A stretch of 64,000 nt of DNA from Crotophaga sulcirostris (GCA_013397455.1 VYZB01000118.1:849588-913587), one strand, 5' to 3'; positions 50,376 through 62,000 are shown, counted from the stretch's first letter. The notes: generated by a model not told the origin, from the sequence alone. Numbers and translations: made by a program.

Positions 50376-50547
50376 ATAAATTAACTTTCAAATTTTATAA
50401 ATACATAAGTAGTTTTTATCCATCCACACAGTGAGCAGTATTGGCACATGTATCCCATGATTATAGCATTTCAACACATCACCGACAATAACATCTTTAT
50501 GGTATCACTGAGATAAGAATGTGTTTCCATACACATTAGTAATCAAA

Positions 50548-50612
50548 AGCTTAAATCCAGAGAAAAGCAAAATGTTCAAGGTCACATAAGGAGTTGGGGG
50601 CAAAGGTAGACT
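50548..50612 (+). repeat. MIR/CORE-SINE-like 3' fragment
   Basis: 'gcttaaatccagagaaaagc' is followed by 'atgttcaaggtcacataagg' and 'agttgggggcaaaggtagac'. This matches the 'ttaaatgacttgcccaaggtcacacaagaagttggtggcagagctagg' order of MIR-like elements. It may be a second insertion or part of the 50120-50375 copy separated by later events. Confidence 0.45.
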
Positions 50613-51829
50613 TTTTCTTCTACCCTTAGATATTAATCAGATTTCACTTCAGTCATAGGTTTCTGTTTCTACTGTGTTTTCTCAGTTTTCCTGAATAGTA
50701 TCTTTTTATGGCCTGTCTATGCAAATCCTCATTTTCCTTTCCTTGTCCACACATCTAAATATTTAAGAATATGTCGATAACATAAACCCCTTTATAAAAG
50801 CTTCAATTAAAATTCTTTCACCAGAAAATTTTCTTACTTGAGCCATATCTCTTACACATGCTTTGCAAATGACAGTTTTTCCATTTTGTACAATTGTCTC
50901 TACTTTGTCCTGATTATATTAGTAAAACTCCAGGTGCAATCATAAAGCATTTATTTAATTCAGAAGTAGGTAGTGCTCTCAATTTCCAAAAACAGTCACT
51001 GTAAAATCTTGGATAGAGAAAAACACTGGAATTCTTTAACTCTTCTGTGTTTTGGAGCAGGATCTATGCACATGAGGATAATACCAGCTGGGAAACCAGT
51101 TGCACTTCTAACCTGTGGGCTAACAGATTGGATGGAACAGATCGTTAAAAGTAATAACAAAATTGCTTAGAAAAAAAAAAGATTCTTTGTGTAATATGTG
51201 CAAAATGAGAAGATTTCAAACATTTTGAGTGTTTTCCACATTTCTCCGCTCTTCTGCTTAGTGTTTAGATTTAGAATCTGAAAGCTCCTCTATTCCTGGT
51301 ATTCAACATTATTCACATGACTTTTATACCGTTAATAAGACTTTGGTTAGATAGACAAAAGAAGGTCAAGAAACATGGCCAGCAAGTGCATAGAGAGGAT
51401 GCACTAGTCCAGGGAAAAATCTTGTTCTTCCTGAGCCAAGCAATTACCAAGATCTTTCACTGTTAAATGTAAATCTTCTGCCTGATTAATTGTCACTGCA
51501 GGGAAATCATGTGATTTTTTTCACACATTTTATAATCTGTGGGTCCAACAAATACAAAAGAGAGGGACAAATGTTATTGGTAACAGATTAGTAAACTGAT
51601 ACCTAAGGGAGGGGCTATGGGTTTGGTTTTTTTAAATTAGTAATTGTGAATACAAAGCTGCTTTGCCTAACTTCATTAAGGTCTACCATGAGTTACAACT
51701 CGTTATAGTTATAATAAAACATTTTCTCTCTACAGTTAAAAATGACACTCAGAAATATTTCTCCTCTTTTTTTTGCCTTCTTCAACCATGTGACATCATT
51801 AATACAGGAGAAAAATAAATTCCAGAAAC
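50613..51829. other. Unique non-coding DNA
   Basis: No gene or repeat was recognised in this stretch. The plus-strand frame at 50973-51170 is unremarkable. Confidence 0.4.
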
Positions 51830-52070
51830 CAGAGTCATGCTTTGTAGTCTATTAAAGCCCAGCTGTCGGCCAGAGTTAAGGAAATGATTGTGCTGTTTGT
51901 GCCATTTCTAATTAATAATAACTAAGGATTAATAAAGCAATTTGGAAAAAGAATGTACTAGGTAAGGATTTATAGGCAGATGAAAGTCATTTTATTGTAA
52001 ATAATCATGGATAAAATTAAATGGGAGCTAAGACATTTTATGGTGCAGCAAAAAAAGGTTTAACACATTT
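51830..52070. promoter_or_regulatory. Candidate conserved non-coding element
   Basis: Unique sequence with many intact AT-rich homeodomain words (ctaattaataataactaag, ggattaataaagcaattt) and 'cattttattgtaaataatca', in a context with no coding frame and no transposon features. It lies just downstream (in minus-strand terms) of the exon-like cluster at 52291-52961, so it could be a 3' regulatory element if that cluster is a real gene. Confidence 0.35.
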
Positions 52071-52247
52071 TTCAAGCTCTGCAACTCTTGGAAGCATGTT
52101 AATGGAGGCTAAGGTACTGAAAAGTCAAAATTTCATCCCTGACAAATAGACGGTTAGCTCAGAGACAACAGCAATGTCTAGCATTTCATTCTACTATTGA
52201 AAAAGCATGAAATCTAATCTTGTAGCAGGACATTTCTCTGTCCATTG

Positions 52248-52253
52248 TTTATT
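52248..52253 (-). terminator. Poly(A) signal AATAAA downstream of candidate gene
   Basis: tttatt on the plus strand reads AATAAA on the minus strand, 38 bp past the stop codon of the candidate exon C. The hexamer is common by chance in AT-rich DNA, so it supports the gene model only in combination. Confidence 0.25.
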
Positions 52254-52290
52254 AAGCCTCTTAGAGTTTTCAAAGCATGATAGGTGACTT

Positions 52291-52961
52291 CTAACCACAG
52301 TGCGGAGAAAGAAAGAGTTTGGGCCTTTCAGGAATCACGTGCAGGAGCTGCCCTTGGGAACTCCTCTTTGTCTGCTGCAACAAGTTTATTAGGTCGTCTA
52401 GGAAAAAAAAAAAAAAACAAAAAAAAAATGTACATTTACATTGGTCATGAATTCTTCTGCCCATAAATGCAGGAAAGAGCAATTCCCCATTTACCTCCCA
52501 GGGCAGCTCAACATGCATATGAAGATGAAATTGCTCAGGTCTAGGGCAGTGTGCCACAAATGCCTTGACTAGACCCCGTGTAGCTCCACAGACCTTCTAC
52601 AGGTTGTTGATGTTTACAACCATATTCCAAACACGGGTCCAAATCCACTGCCTGGTATACGGTTTATATACAGCAACAACTCAGCTTGGGTGCCTAAAAC
52701 TCACCTCACACACATCACCAGTGGATGGCCAGTAGCACCTCTCTGGGGCATCTCGTGACTGGACCTCCCTGAGCTGCCTCTGAACCACGCCGCGGCAGAA
52801 GGCCCTCCATACTGCTGGCACACCCTGTGGGTTGCAGTAGTGCAGGCCGCGGGGCTCCCTGTGTAGGGAGAAGGCCACAAACTCCCCGGCTGGCTCTGAC
52901 ACCAGTGCTAGCATCCCAATGTCTGCCAAAGCCTCCACCAGTTGAAAAGCACCTGGTGCCA
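52291..52961 (-). CDS. Candidate 3' end of an unrecognised multi-exon gene (three exons)
   Basis: On the minus strand, exon A (52705-52961, 257 nt) follows a strong acceptor (tatttccccctctatgtgcag; AG at 52962-52963) and ends at a consensus donor GAG|GTGAGT. It encodes 85 codons including ADIGMLALVSEPAGEFVAFS and CYWPSTGDVCE. Exon B (52495-52596, 102 nt) lies after a 108-bp intron, continues in phase 0 (KVCGATRGLVKAFVAHCPRP, then EQFHLHMHVELPWE), and ends GAG|GTAAAT. Exon C (52291-52374) can follow ttgcag behind a T-rich tract, stays in frame for 27 codons and stops at TAG. AATAAA sits at 52248-52253. 'LVKAFVAHCPRPEQFHLHM' faintly recalls the first strand of extended Tudor domains, but I would not name it. 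The acceptor of exon B is weak. The GC-rich region continues up to the N gap at 53397. Confidence 0.33.
52403..52428. repeat. Poly(A) run
   Basis: A run of 15 A, a C and 10 more A. On the minus strand it is a pyrimidine tract immediately before 'cctag', part of the acceptor context for the candidate exon C. It could also be a remnant of a retroposed tail, but no retrocopy was recognised next to it. Confidence 0.8.
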
Positions 52962-53396
52962 CTGCACATAGAGGGGGAAATACCCACAAGGGCAAAGGGA
53001 AGGCAATCAGGAAGACATGGGTTGGTGCTTGCTCCAAGCCCCTGCCCCAGAGCAGCAGTCAGCAGCTGGAGGGTCTGTCCTGGCCATCTTGCAGCTGGGC
53101 TGCAGCTGCCCTGCATGCAAGCTGGGAGTGACCACAATGATGAGGAAAGCCAACCCTCAGATGCAGAGACTGATGGCTTCAGGGTTGTGGGAGAGTAACA
53201 TTTTAATGCCACATAAATTAGGCGCCTATACTGATGATGTCTATACTTTGAGCCCAGCCATGGGCAGTTTCCACTGTGAACAGAGAGCACACGAGCACCT
53301 TAGCCCTTGCTCTTAGTCCCTTTTCAGTGTCAGTCTACAGACAGAGCCTAAACCTGCAGTCATTCAATCACCTGTCAGATCCCAGTTTCTTCTCTC
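52962..53396. other. GC-rich island leading into an assembly gap
   Basis: The stretch is clearly richer in G+C than the rest of the window, and overlapping frames are open on both strands (for example minus 52715-53290). No exon with convincing splice sites was found here, although 'gctctctgttcacag' at about 53275-53289 (minus) is a usable acceptor. It may hold the 5' part of the candidate gene at 52291-52961. Confidence 0.4.
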
Positions 53397-53581
53397 NNNN
53401 NNNNNNNNNNNNNNNNNNNNNNNNNNNNNNNNNNNNNNNNNNNNNNNNNNNNNNNNNNNNNNNNNNNNNNNNNNNNNNNNNNNNNNNNNNNNNNNNNNNN
53501 NNNNNNNNNNNNNNNNNNNNNNNNNNNNNNNNNNNNNNNNNNNNNNNNNNNNNNNNNNNNNNNNNNNNNNNNNNNNNNNNN
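53397..53581. other. Assembly gap (185 N)
   Basis: A run of N at the end of the GC-rich island. GC-rich DNA is commonly lost in draft avian assemblies. Confidence 0.95.
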
Positions 53582-53999
53582 TAAAAATTGCACAGATTCT
53601 GGTCTACTGATGACTAAGGAGGTTTGGAACATTTAGTCCTTGAAATAGTTAGTCCTAGTTTCTTCCACAGTTTACTTATATATTTACACGCATATACAAA
53701 CACACACATATTCTCAGAATAATAGAGCACTGTAGCTAGGAGACTGCACAGTTCCAGTTTGAATAATAAAAACATAATGCTTTGGGAAGGATTAGCTGAA
53801 GAGTTCAGATCGGCTTTATAAGTGTCTGTTCCTATGTCCACTGCTTAGAAGTGTGACACAGGTATTCATTGCTACTAGTGTCAGGCCTCTGGAATTACTT
53901 TCACCAGGAAGAGAAGATTTATATAATTTAAAGGTGAATTCTCACCCACGTGATAAATCTTGATCATGCGTGCTGTTAACAAAGAACATTGATAAACCT
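53582..53999. other. Unique non-coding DNA
   Basis: No gene was found. Simple TA/CA-rich sequence lies at about 53677-53710 (tatatatttacacgcatata and following CA units). Confidence 0.4.
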
Positions 54000-54360
54000 G
54001 CCAAGCAGTCAATCTTTTTTCTGTAACCTTGAAACCTACTTTGAGGAAATAAATTGTTAATTAGGTTACTCCATTTTTCATGGGAATTGTAATTGTGCTA
54101 CTGTGACTTTTGCATTTTTCTTTTCCCTTGATTTCCATATTCACAAGGCAAATTCTTAGACTGTCAGCTGCTTAGGTTAATTCTTTGCAGGACAATAAGA
54201 TGAGAATCAAAGCAAATAATTTATTTCTTTGATTAGCCATATATCAAACACAGCCATAGTTCTACCTTCTGATTATCTACTTGCTTCAATTTCATTTGGA
54301 GGATAACTTATGTTAATAACAGAATAGATTACTTCATGTAGATGCTACACATTATGGATG
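54000..54360. promoter_or_regulatory. Candidate conserved non-coding element
   Basis: Unique sequence with 'attgttaattaggttactcc', 'gggaattgtaattgtgctac', 'tcagctgcttaggttaattc' and 'gcaaataatttatttctttg'. Motif density and absence of repeat character suggest a regulatory element. It is not supported by any alignment. Confidence 0.3.
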
Positions 54361-54591
54361 CATTTTTGCCTTTGAGAAATAGCTACCAATTCTTAGCCTA
54401 AAACTACCTAAGTATCAAATATAGAGCTCTAGCATAGGTTGGAAGGGAATAGTGCGGCTGGTTTAAATAAGACCAATATTGGTCTTAGTAAATTTGTTAC
54501 CCTGCACAGTATCTCAAGTAGATTTTAAAAGGTAGGTCAAGAAAACTGTTTCTTAATCTTCAAGTATTGGTTCACAACATCTCAAAACTGC
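54361..54591. other. Short unique flank
   Basis: Nothing recognised between the preceding block and the CR1 element. Confidence 0.4.
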
Positions 54592-55760
54592 AGAGTCACA
54601 GAATGGTTGAGGTTGAAAGGGACCTCTGGAGTTCATTTTATTTAACATCACTGCTTAAGCATTGGCACATAGACTGTGTCTAGATAGCTTTTGAACATCT
54701 ACAAGAATGGAGATATTCAGTGTCTCAAGGCAACTTGGTCCAATGCTCAGTCATCTGATGGTACTTGGAAGAAGTTACGGAACATTAACCAAGTGTCTTG
54801 GGCTCCTCTTCTCTCCAGGGTCTTATTCCATGGGACTCTTCTAAGCAGATCCTTAAAGAGGCCAAAGTCTGATCTCTGACATCTAGGATTGTGATCTTGC
54901 TTTTTGCCTTACTGCCCTCTCAGAATCCTAAACTCCACCGTTCATGGTCATCACAGCCAAGGCTGCCTTCAACATTTGCATCTCCAGTAAGCCTTGTTTA
55001 TGAGTATGAGATGCAGAACAGCACCTCTTCTCATTGGTTTCTCTATCACTTGGGTAAGGAAGTCGTCACCAATTCTTTCCAGGAACTTCCTTGATTGTTT
55101 ATGCCCTGCTCTATTCCTCTAGCAGGTACCAGAGTGGCTGAAACCCCCCATGAGGGACTTGTACATAAAAGTCTAGTCATATCTGACTGCAAAAGGCTTT
55201 GTCCACTTATTCTTCCTGATCAGATGGCCCTGAGCAGACACTACAGCGTCACCCATATCAATCTGCTCCTTAATCCTTACCCATAAGCTTTCAGTCAGTT
55301 CATCATCAATCCTGAGGCAGACCTCCATACATTCTAGGTGTTCTAATATAAAAGCCAGCTTCTTCTCACCTTCCTGGCCTGTCCCTCCTAAAGAGCCTGT
55401 ATCCCTTCATTGCAACACTCTAGTCATGTGAGCCATCCCACTAAGCCTCTGTGATCCCAACAGGATTGTAGCCCTACAACTGCACACAAATCTTCTCATA
55501 TTTATTCCCCATGCTGTGTGCATTGGTCTACATGCAGTTCAGAGAGGCACCCCAGCATGCTGATTTCCCAGAAAGGCTCTGGAGGCAGGAGACTGTCACT
55601 TTCTTGCTTACACGGAAATGCCAGAGGTGGCCACGTTTAAGCTCCCTCTTGTTGATTTTGTGTTTGCCTCACTGCAGGTCCTTTGCTTGTCAGCACAGTC
55701 CCTCACCCACTTACAGGTGGGTTGTTATCTCACTCTTGGTTATCCCACTTCATGTATTTA
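54592..55760 (-). mobile_element. CR1 LINE, minus strand, with reverse transcriptase deleted
   Basis: The left end (54592-54780) is the CR1 3' end: 'agagtcacagaatggttgag', 'gttgaaagggacctctgg' and the region matching the ORF2 C-terminal tail. From about 54790 to 55760 the minus strand matches the CR1 endonuclease region instead, with words for GLFKDLL..VPW, 'ccaaggctgcc', 'tctatcacttgg', 'ccccccatgag', 'aagagcctgtatccc' and 'tattccccatgctgtgtgc'. About the whole reverse-transcriptase region that normally lies between is missing. Reading frames are broken throughout. The right boundary is approximate. The family is secure; the deletion is inferred from the known gene order of CR1. Confidence 0.85.
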
Positions 55761-56159
55761 GAGAAGCAAACTTGTAAAATTACATACACAGAGAGGTCAG
55801 AACTACCTGGAACTTTTGCATGTGTGTTCATTTTGTTATTTGTTTGTAATTTAACTACTTCTAATCCAAAATGTACTTATCTGTATGGAGTAACTTTTAA
55901 AAGCATTTACTATCATTATTTCAGCCTAACCTGGTTTTAAAAATCACCAATAAAACACAAATGGTAATAAACTAAGCATCATTAGCCAGTCACTTCTCAT
56001 ACAAAACAAAATCACAGAGCAGGTATTTAGCTGGGCAAAGTAGAGAAATTATTCCATTTCTTTTATCTGAATAATGGTACCCATGGATGGCAGTAGGGCT
56101 CAATGAATTTATACCAGCCAAAGATTTGTCTGATTTTTCTACTACTTTTACCCCAAGAT
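55761..56159. other. Unique non-coding DNA
   Basis: No gene or clear repeat recognised beyond the possible tail of the CR1 5' side. Confidence 0.4.
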
Positions 56160-56445
56160 TCTCATTATTTTTCTCTCAGGCTATAGACTATTTAGGAAAA
56201 ATTTTTCTGGCCCTTTAAAGAGCGAACAAAATTAGCTGCTGATAGAACAATGAGTCATGCAGTGAAATGCAGAAGGATGTATGTGGTTTGCTCCATTAGG
56301 AAAACTCACAGGCCAAGTTCGAGCTTTGGGACGATTCTCCAAGCAGCGGCACCAGGTAAAGCAGTAAAATTCTCCCATTCAGTAGGAGATCACGGTCACT
56401 TCAGCTCAGGACGCAGGCTAACAAAATTCAGATTTTAAAATAGAA
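56160..56445. promoter_or_regulatory. Candidate conserved element
   Basis: The segment is less AT-rich than its flanks, with 'gagtcatgcagtgaaatgca', 'gctccattaggaaaactcac' and 'gagatcacggtcacttcagc'. A plus-strand frame of 62 codons is open (56250-56438), and 'ttctctcag' at 56171-56179 could be a splice acceptor, but no donor closes a convincing exon. Conserved non-coding sequence is the more likely reading. Confidence 0.25.
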
Positions 56446-58575
56446 AATATATCGGGTAGTTACAATTTTGCCATTGCTCTGTTTCTGTAAGTGTGAATAT
56501 GTTTGCAATTACCAGTAGATTAATTTCACATGTGTATATTGCTGACTTTTATGACGAGGAAACATTACAGTTGGAGTAAGAAAGCAAACTGAGATCGTTA
56601 TAAAACCAGCATATTTGTTTTTCATATTTATTTGATTCTTAAGTTGTCAGAACTTCACTATCAATCATGTTTTAAATAGATATACTAGGCATGTAAAAAT
56701 GCAGCATTTCCACAAGAATGTAACTTGAATTGCAAATGATACCACAAGCTAATTTTTTTAGCAGTAGAAAAGACTTTTCAACAAGGAGTAAAGGAAGAAG
56801 CCAAATACAAACCACATTTTTCTGTAAGGGAACCAGTTCATACTAACTGGCATATAGGGAGCACATATAACTCGTAAATAAGGAGCACATAAAAAACTCT
56901 CTCTTCATGTGATGTTTTGAAAATGTCAGTACAGTTGTTAATTGCTATGAACATGCACTTCAGTGTGCAGAAGGTAAAGTACTGTTTGCTACAAGACACA
57001 GGGGAACAGAGAACAGAAATTAGGAATTTGATCCTTAACAGTCTGTACTTGAAGAAAAATATAAAATTAGGTCTCTATGACCTTTCCAATCTTGCATGCA
57101 TTCAAAGTATCTGACTTATTTAAGTAATCACAATGGCTTTTATTGAAATGTTTATTTGTATATAAGATCTACTACACATGACCAAAGGAAGTAAAATCGT
57201 CTTCATAATTTGCCACATATTTGCCCTGGATAATTTTCTTTATGACTAAATATAATGTAACTCCATAAAGAGTGTAATTTAAATTGTTAAAGATGAATTA
57301 TTTTGAAACAAATAAATTTCCCCAGAGCACCCTTTCACATTATGCTGCTATACTAGAAGTGGGTTACCAAACAAATGAATCCTCCCAGGTATTGCATGGC
57401 TTGCTTGTGACATGCAGTATGCTTTCAAGATAAGCAGTTTTCAGATATAGCATCAGCAGTAAGGTCTGTGCTAAATTTATGCTTTGGCCCAATTTTCACA
57501 AAGGTTGATTTTACAAAAACTAGAACTCAGGTGCTGCTGTCCTACAATACTTTTATAACATTAATGTGGGTCACTGACATGATGACAAAAAGCTATGATT
57601 TCATGTCAGCAGGGTTAAAATTTCAGGCTTGAATAAAATGTTTCAGTCAGAAGGGACAATACTGTCAATGAATAAAAAGACATTTCCATTTATCTTATCT
57701 GATGGTAGAAAATATACAGTACAAAAAAGTACTACGGGAGCACTTGCTTGCACCATTACAAATAAAGAGGACTTTCACACCAGGGAACGTTTTAAGTATC
57801 TTACTTCTAACATAGATTCATTTCCCTTGCAATTACCTTTAAAACATTCTATCATTTTGACTGCTTCCTATAGCTACTTCTACTAATGTATGCCCTCTGC
57901 TTCTCTCAGTCTGCTTTACAATTACTTTTAAATACGTGTTTTAGTGTCATCAAAGATATTACTTGATGTACTCTGATGTCAGTATTAAGCCTTTGTTTTA
58001 TAGAAAAGGAGAATGTAATTCAAAAGTACTTTAACAAGTTTTCCATTCTGAAATTTTAAACCAAATAGCTAATAACATAGCATATCTTTGCTAAAGATCC
58101 AAAGTAGAAACAAATTAGATCTATAGGTATTGAGATCTATAGCTGGTAAAATTACAGAATTTTTAAACATCACTCAATGAAATTACTTCCAACTAAATCT
58201 TCATATATTCACTCTCACACCGAAATAGACAATATTTTTTTAATGCATTATCTCTGTCCCAGTTTAAGTTTCCTGAAGTCCATGTCTAGCAGCCATATCT
58301 TTGTCTCCCCTCACATATATATTGTAAGCTGTTAATTCACCTAAAACAATTTACTTAGGCATACTTCTGCCCCTAGCTTGAAAGCTAGCATAGGCTGCGA
58401 AAAATAATAGTATTGATAACCCAAACCTTCACAAATCTTGGCTTAAAAACTGCTGGGTTTAAAAAGTGTGATGTATGGACTGTTTTTTTTTTTTTCATCC
58501 ATTATTGAGGTTTGAGAATTAGTACAACTTTCTTAAATTATTTATATATTGTCAGTCTGTCTTTGTTGTGCTTAC
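56446..58575. other. Unique AT-rich non-coding DNA
   Basis: No gene or repeat was recognised. The plus-strand frame at 57629-57886 (85 codons) has no known motif and no flanking splice sites. A T run is present at about 58483-58494. Confidence 0.4.
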
Positions 58576-59046
58576 CATGCCCTCTTCCACCAGAGCGGGT
58601 GTTCCTGGTTTATATAGAGACTCTGAATCCATGAAAGGAGAAGCATAGCCTACTAAGGCTAGATATTTTGCATTCCCAGCTTTTGCAGAAGAGCTTGGTC
58701 CAATTTGCATTACTTTAGGAAAGAACTTAGATATTATCATGACCTTGTGAAAAGCTACAGTGATGATAATTATAATACAAGTATTAGCAATGTTGGTGAT
58801 GATGGAAGGCAGTTCCATTTGTTTCCTTTTTGCAGAAAGGTGACAGTGGCAGGTATGTAAGTTGTTTTGGCCAAATTGAAATCTGACATACGCAACCTTT
58901 CTGTGGCATTCATTATTGGTAGCATTCCACCACCCATGAGAATAAGTGCTCTTGCAGGAGGGAAAAGAAGAGCTACAAAAATATCCGAGCCCCAGGTTTT
59001 CAGCAGGACAGAGTTTCTGCTGGTAAATTCTTGATCCTGTCTTCAC
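58576..59046 (-). CDS. Candidate exon or membrane-protein fragment, unknown
   Basis: This is the longest simple reading frame in the AT-rich part: 157 codons from a GTG next to an AG dinucleotide (tgtctctgagtgtag) down to a good donor context (GGCATG|GTAAGC); the frame then continues to a stop at 58552. The predicted peptide starts with a cysteine-rich part (CPAENLGLGYFCSSSFPSC), has an N-glycosylation sequon (NAT in WWNATNNEC) and CHCH, then a hydrophobic segment IITNIANTCIIIIITVAF, and a polar tail. That layout would fit a small type I membrane protein. No family was recognised. The acceptor lacks a pyrimidine tract. A frame this long is uncommon but possible by chance in this window. Confidence 0.22.
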
Positions 59047-62000
59047 CTACACTCAGAGACATCTCTGTGGTGCTATCAGAGTATGAATGAGAGATTCACA
59101 ATCCAGTATAAGTTAATTTTTGATACCTATAGAAGGTTACAAGAAGTCATAGGAATATCTTATTAACAGATCTATTTGATAGTTGCCAAGGACACCATTA
59201 AATCTCTTGCACAAATGAAAAAGTGCGTACTTAATTGCAGCAAGCTCAGGTATGAATGGCAGTAAAGTCATTTGAGCTTGGCTTTAAGCCATGGCAATTT
59301 GGGATTCAGCAGCTGGGTAAGTACCTGCAGCCCCTTGTGTGAACTCTACTGAAATTTCACTGGTGAAGGGAAAAATGTTGTGAAACAATGTCAAAAAAAC
59401 TTATGAAAAATTAGAACATTTCCTTGTGAAATGTTCTCAATTCAGCTGTTCTTAACTTTGTAGTAAGTAAAAAGTTACAAAATTGAAAATAATTCAGTTC
59501 AAGACAAAGTTCTGGTTGACTTCAAAAGACCAGGTTTTTTAAAGGCTTTCAAAGCAAGATATGGCATTAATCACCTAATAACTTGTAAAAAAATACTACT
59601 TCCAAGGTCAGATGTCTATAGTGATTTTTACTGTATTGGAATCACACTTTGACAAATTCTCATTTTACGAAAAAAAAGTCTTTAACACAGGCCACAGAGC
59701 CAGTAAGAGTCTTGCTCCAACTGTTCTTACAAGGTTATGTATTCATGAATTGCTGAATCACATTCAAAGATAAACCCCAATTCCCTGAAATCTGTAACTG
59801 AAGAGCTAACACAAGCAAGTGAGAAAAGACGAGGACAAACAACAGAGGGATAGACTATAAATCTAATGCAGTTATATGCAGTATAAGTACTCAGATATTT
59901 TAAGACAGGTAAACCATCTTTTGTATATATTATAAAGTATATACCTGGAGAAGCTAAAATGAAACAGTGTAGTTATCAGTGCTAAACAATAATATAAGTT
60001 GTGGAGAGCTTGTACCAGCTAAACCATGGTCAGACCATCTGTTGCGTCGTTATTTTTATTACTTACTGCATATAACATCATCACATTTTAGACTAACTTT
60101 ATATGACATATGAACCATTTATACGTCTGGTCATATTAAATAGTTATAGTCAAGTTATCTGCCAAAAGTGAATAAGCTGAAGACATTTGCTTCTCCAGTC
60201 TGAAAAGAAACTTAAGGAAATGGTCAAAATCCATATTTGTTCTGGTAGAAATACTACCGGTGAAATATAACAGGATGTTAAGTCCTGTGCTTGACAATAG
60301 AAGGAAACAATTTCTGTTTTATCAATTTTAGATTTTTTCAGCAGAAATACAGTGCAGATTGCAAACTTTCAGCCATATCTATTGTAAAAAAAATCAAGAT
60401 TCTGTAAAAAGGCATACTTTTCAACCGCTTTTATTTTCAGCATGGAAATGTCCTATACTTTGGATCACCAGAGACAGTAACAAGGTCTTGAGGCCTTGAC
60501 CACAAAACATGCTTCCCAATTACTTTGAACACACTGGACATGACAGCACATCCTCTGTCACCCTGTAAGGGATTGAGCCAGACTCAGCTGTTCTGGTCAC
60601 ATTGGGCAGAGGGACGAAGTGCAATGCAAGCTGTGGGAATTGCAAAGTAGTAGTTTTGGGCACGACTGATTTTCTCACACAAAAACTGCTTTCAAAATGG
60701 GCCACTGACCACTGACAATGCAACGGTAGTCTAAGTAAGTTTTAAATAAGTTTTGTGAACCTAAACAATTAAAGGATGGGCTAATTAGAGACTACTCATT
60801 TGTGACATGACCAATAAGTAGTTAGAAGCTAGCTGCTAGCAATAAATGGATTTTTGAAAGGCTAATATTGTGTTTTGCAGAAGAGCAAACAAGCAGAGAA
60901 AGAACTCAAGAGCATATAATTACAAGTGTCATAAAGACAAAATACAAAAGTAAACAAAAATTGAGATCAGATAGATTTGCAGTAAGTGTTGAGCTAATAG
61001 CAGAACACCATGAAGGTACAAGAGGTTCAAAGTTGTTTACTCAGTAAAATTTCTGATGTACTCAAAAGCACAAACACACAGATTAGTTGTACTATACTCC
61101 AGTGCACACATGCAGAACTACTTTCACTTTCACACAACCACAGTACACCAGGCCTCACTTAAAATCAAAATCATTATGTGCTGGTAAGACTGCCAAGTGA
61201 TTCACCAGCACATTTTTGAACATTTTTCTCCCATGATTGTACAAATTCACACAATGCTTCAAGTCCTTCGCTTAATGTTTCTCTCTTATGTGTTTCCCCT
61301 CAGAACTATACTCCTATGTGTTTTATTCTTCACTTGTTCGCATTTATTCTTCTCCCCCTTCTTTTCTTCCAGCATACTCTGGTACTGCAGCCACTTGTCA
61401 TTTTATAGAACCAGACTACATCTTTTACCTTGCCTCATAAAGCTTCCAAACGATCCCAATAAGGGTGGTTTCCCTAAAGGCTGTGTAAAATAACCTCCAG
61501 CAGGAGCCACGTCTTTGGGGTTTTGATCAGCATATTCATTCAGATGTTACGATTTTCCTCAGCAATAACCTTGTGTCAGTCTTAGTATTAGTCTTATAGG
61601 TAGCAATTTCCTACAGAAAATCATTGAGTAACTGTGTCTTCTCACGGCTGTAGCAGATGCTAAGCTAGATCTTGATCTGACAGATTGGTATGAATGTTTT
61701 CTTTCAACAATTCAATATGTAAGGGTTAGCTGTCCTGAGATCTGAATAGGCATAGCGTATTTATTACAGGTACGGCTCTATACAAAGTAGAGAAGTTGTA
61801 TACTTAATCCTCCACTCTTATAAAAATACTTTATTCCTTCTTTAACTCTGAAGTGTTCCCATATTTCTACTTATTCTCACTTTCATTTGACAATAGAAGA
61901 CATTATATTGTAAGTTTCAGCTAAGATTTTTTTCAGCAGGGTTAACCTTGAATGCATCTTAGTGAGTATATCCTCACTTTTGAGAGGGCAGAAGAACAAG

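Noticed and set aside
52715..53290. 191-codon minus-strand frame overlapping the candidate exons
   Set aside because: GC-rich sequence has few stops; this frame is out of phase with the splice-supported frame and its peptide is Ser/Pro/Gly/Cys-rich without domain character.
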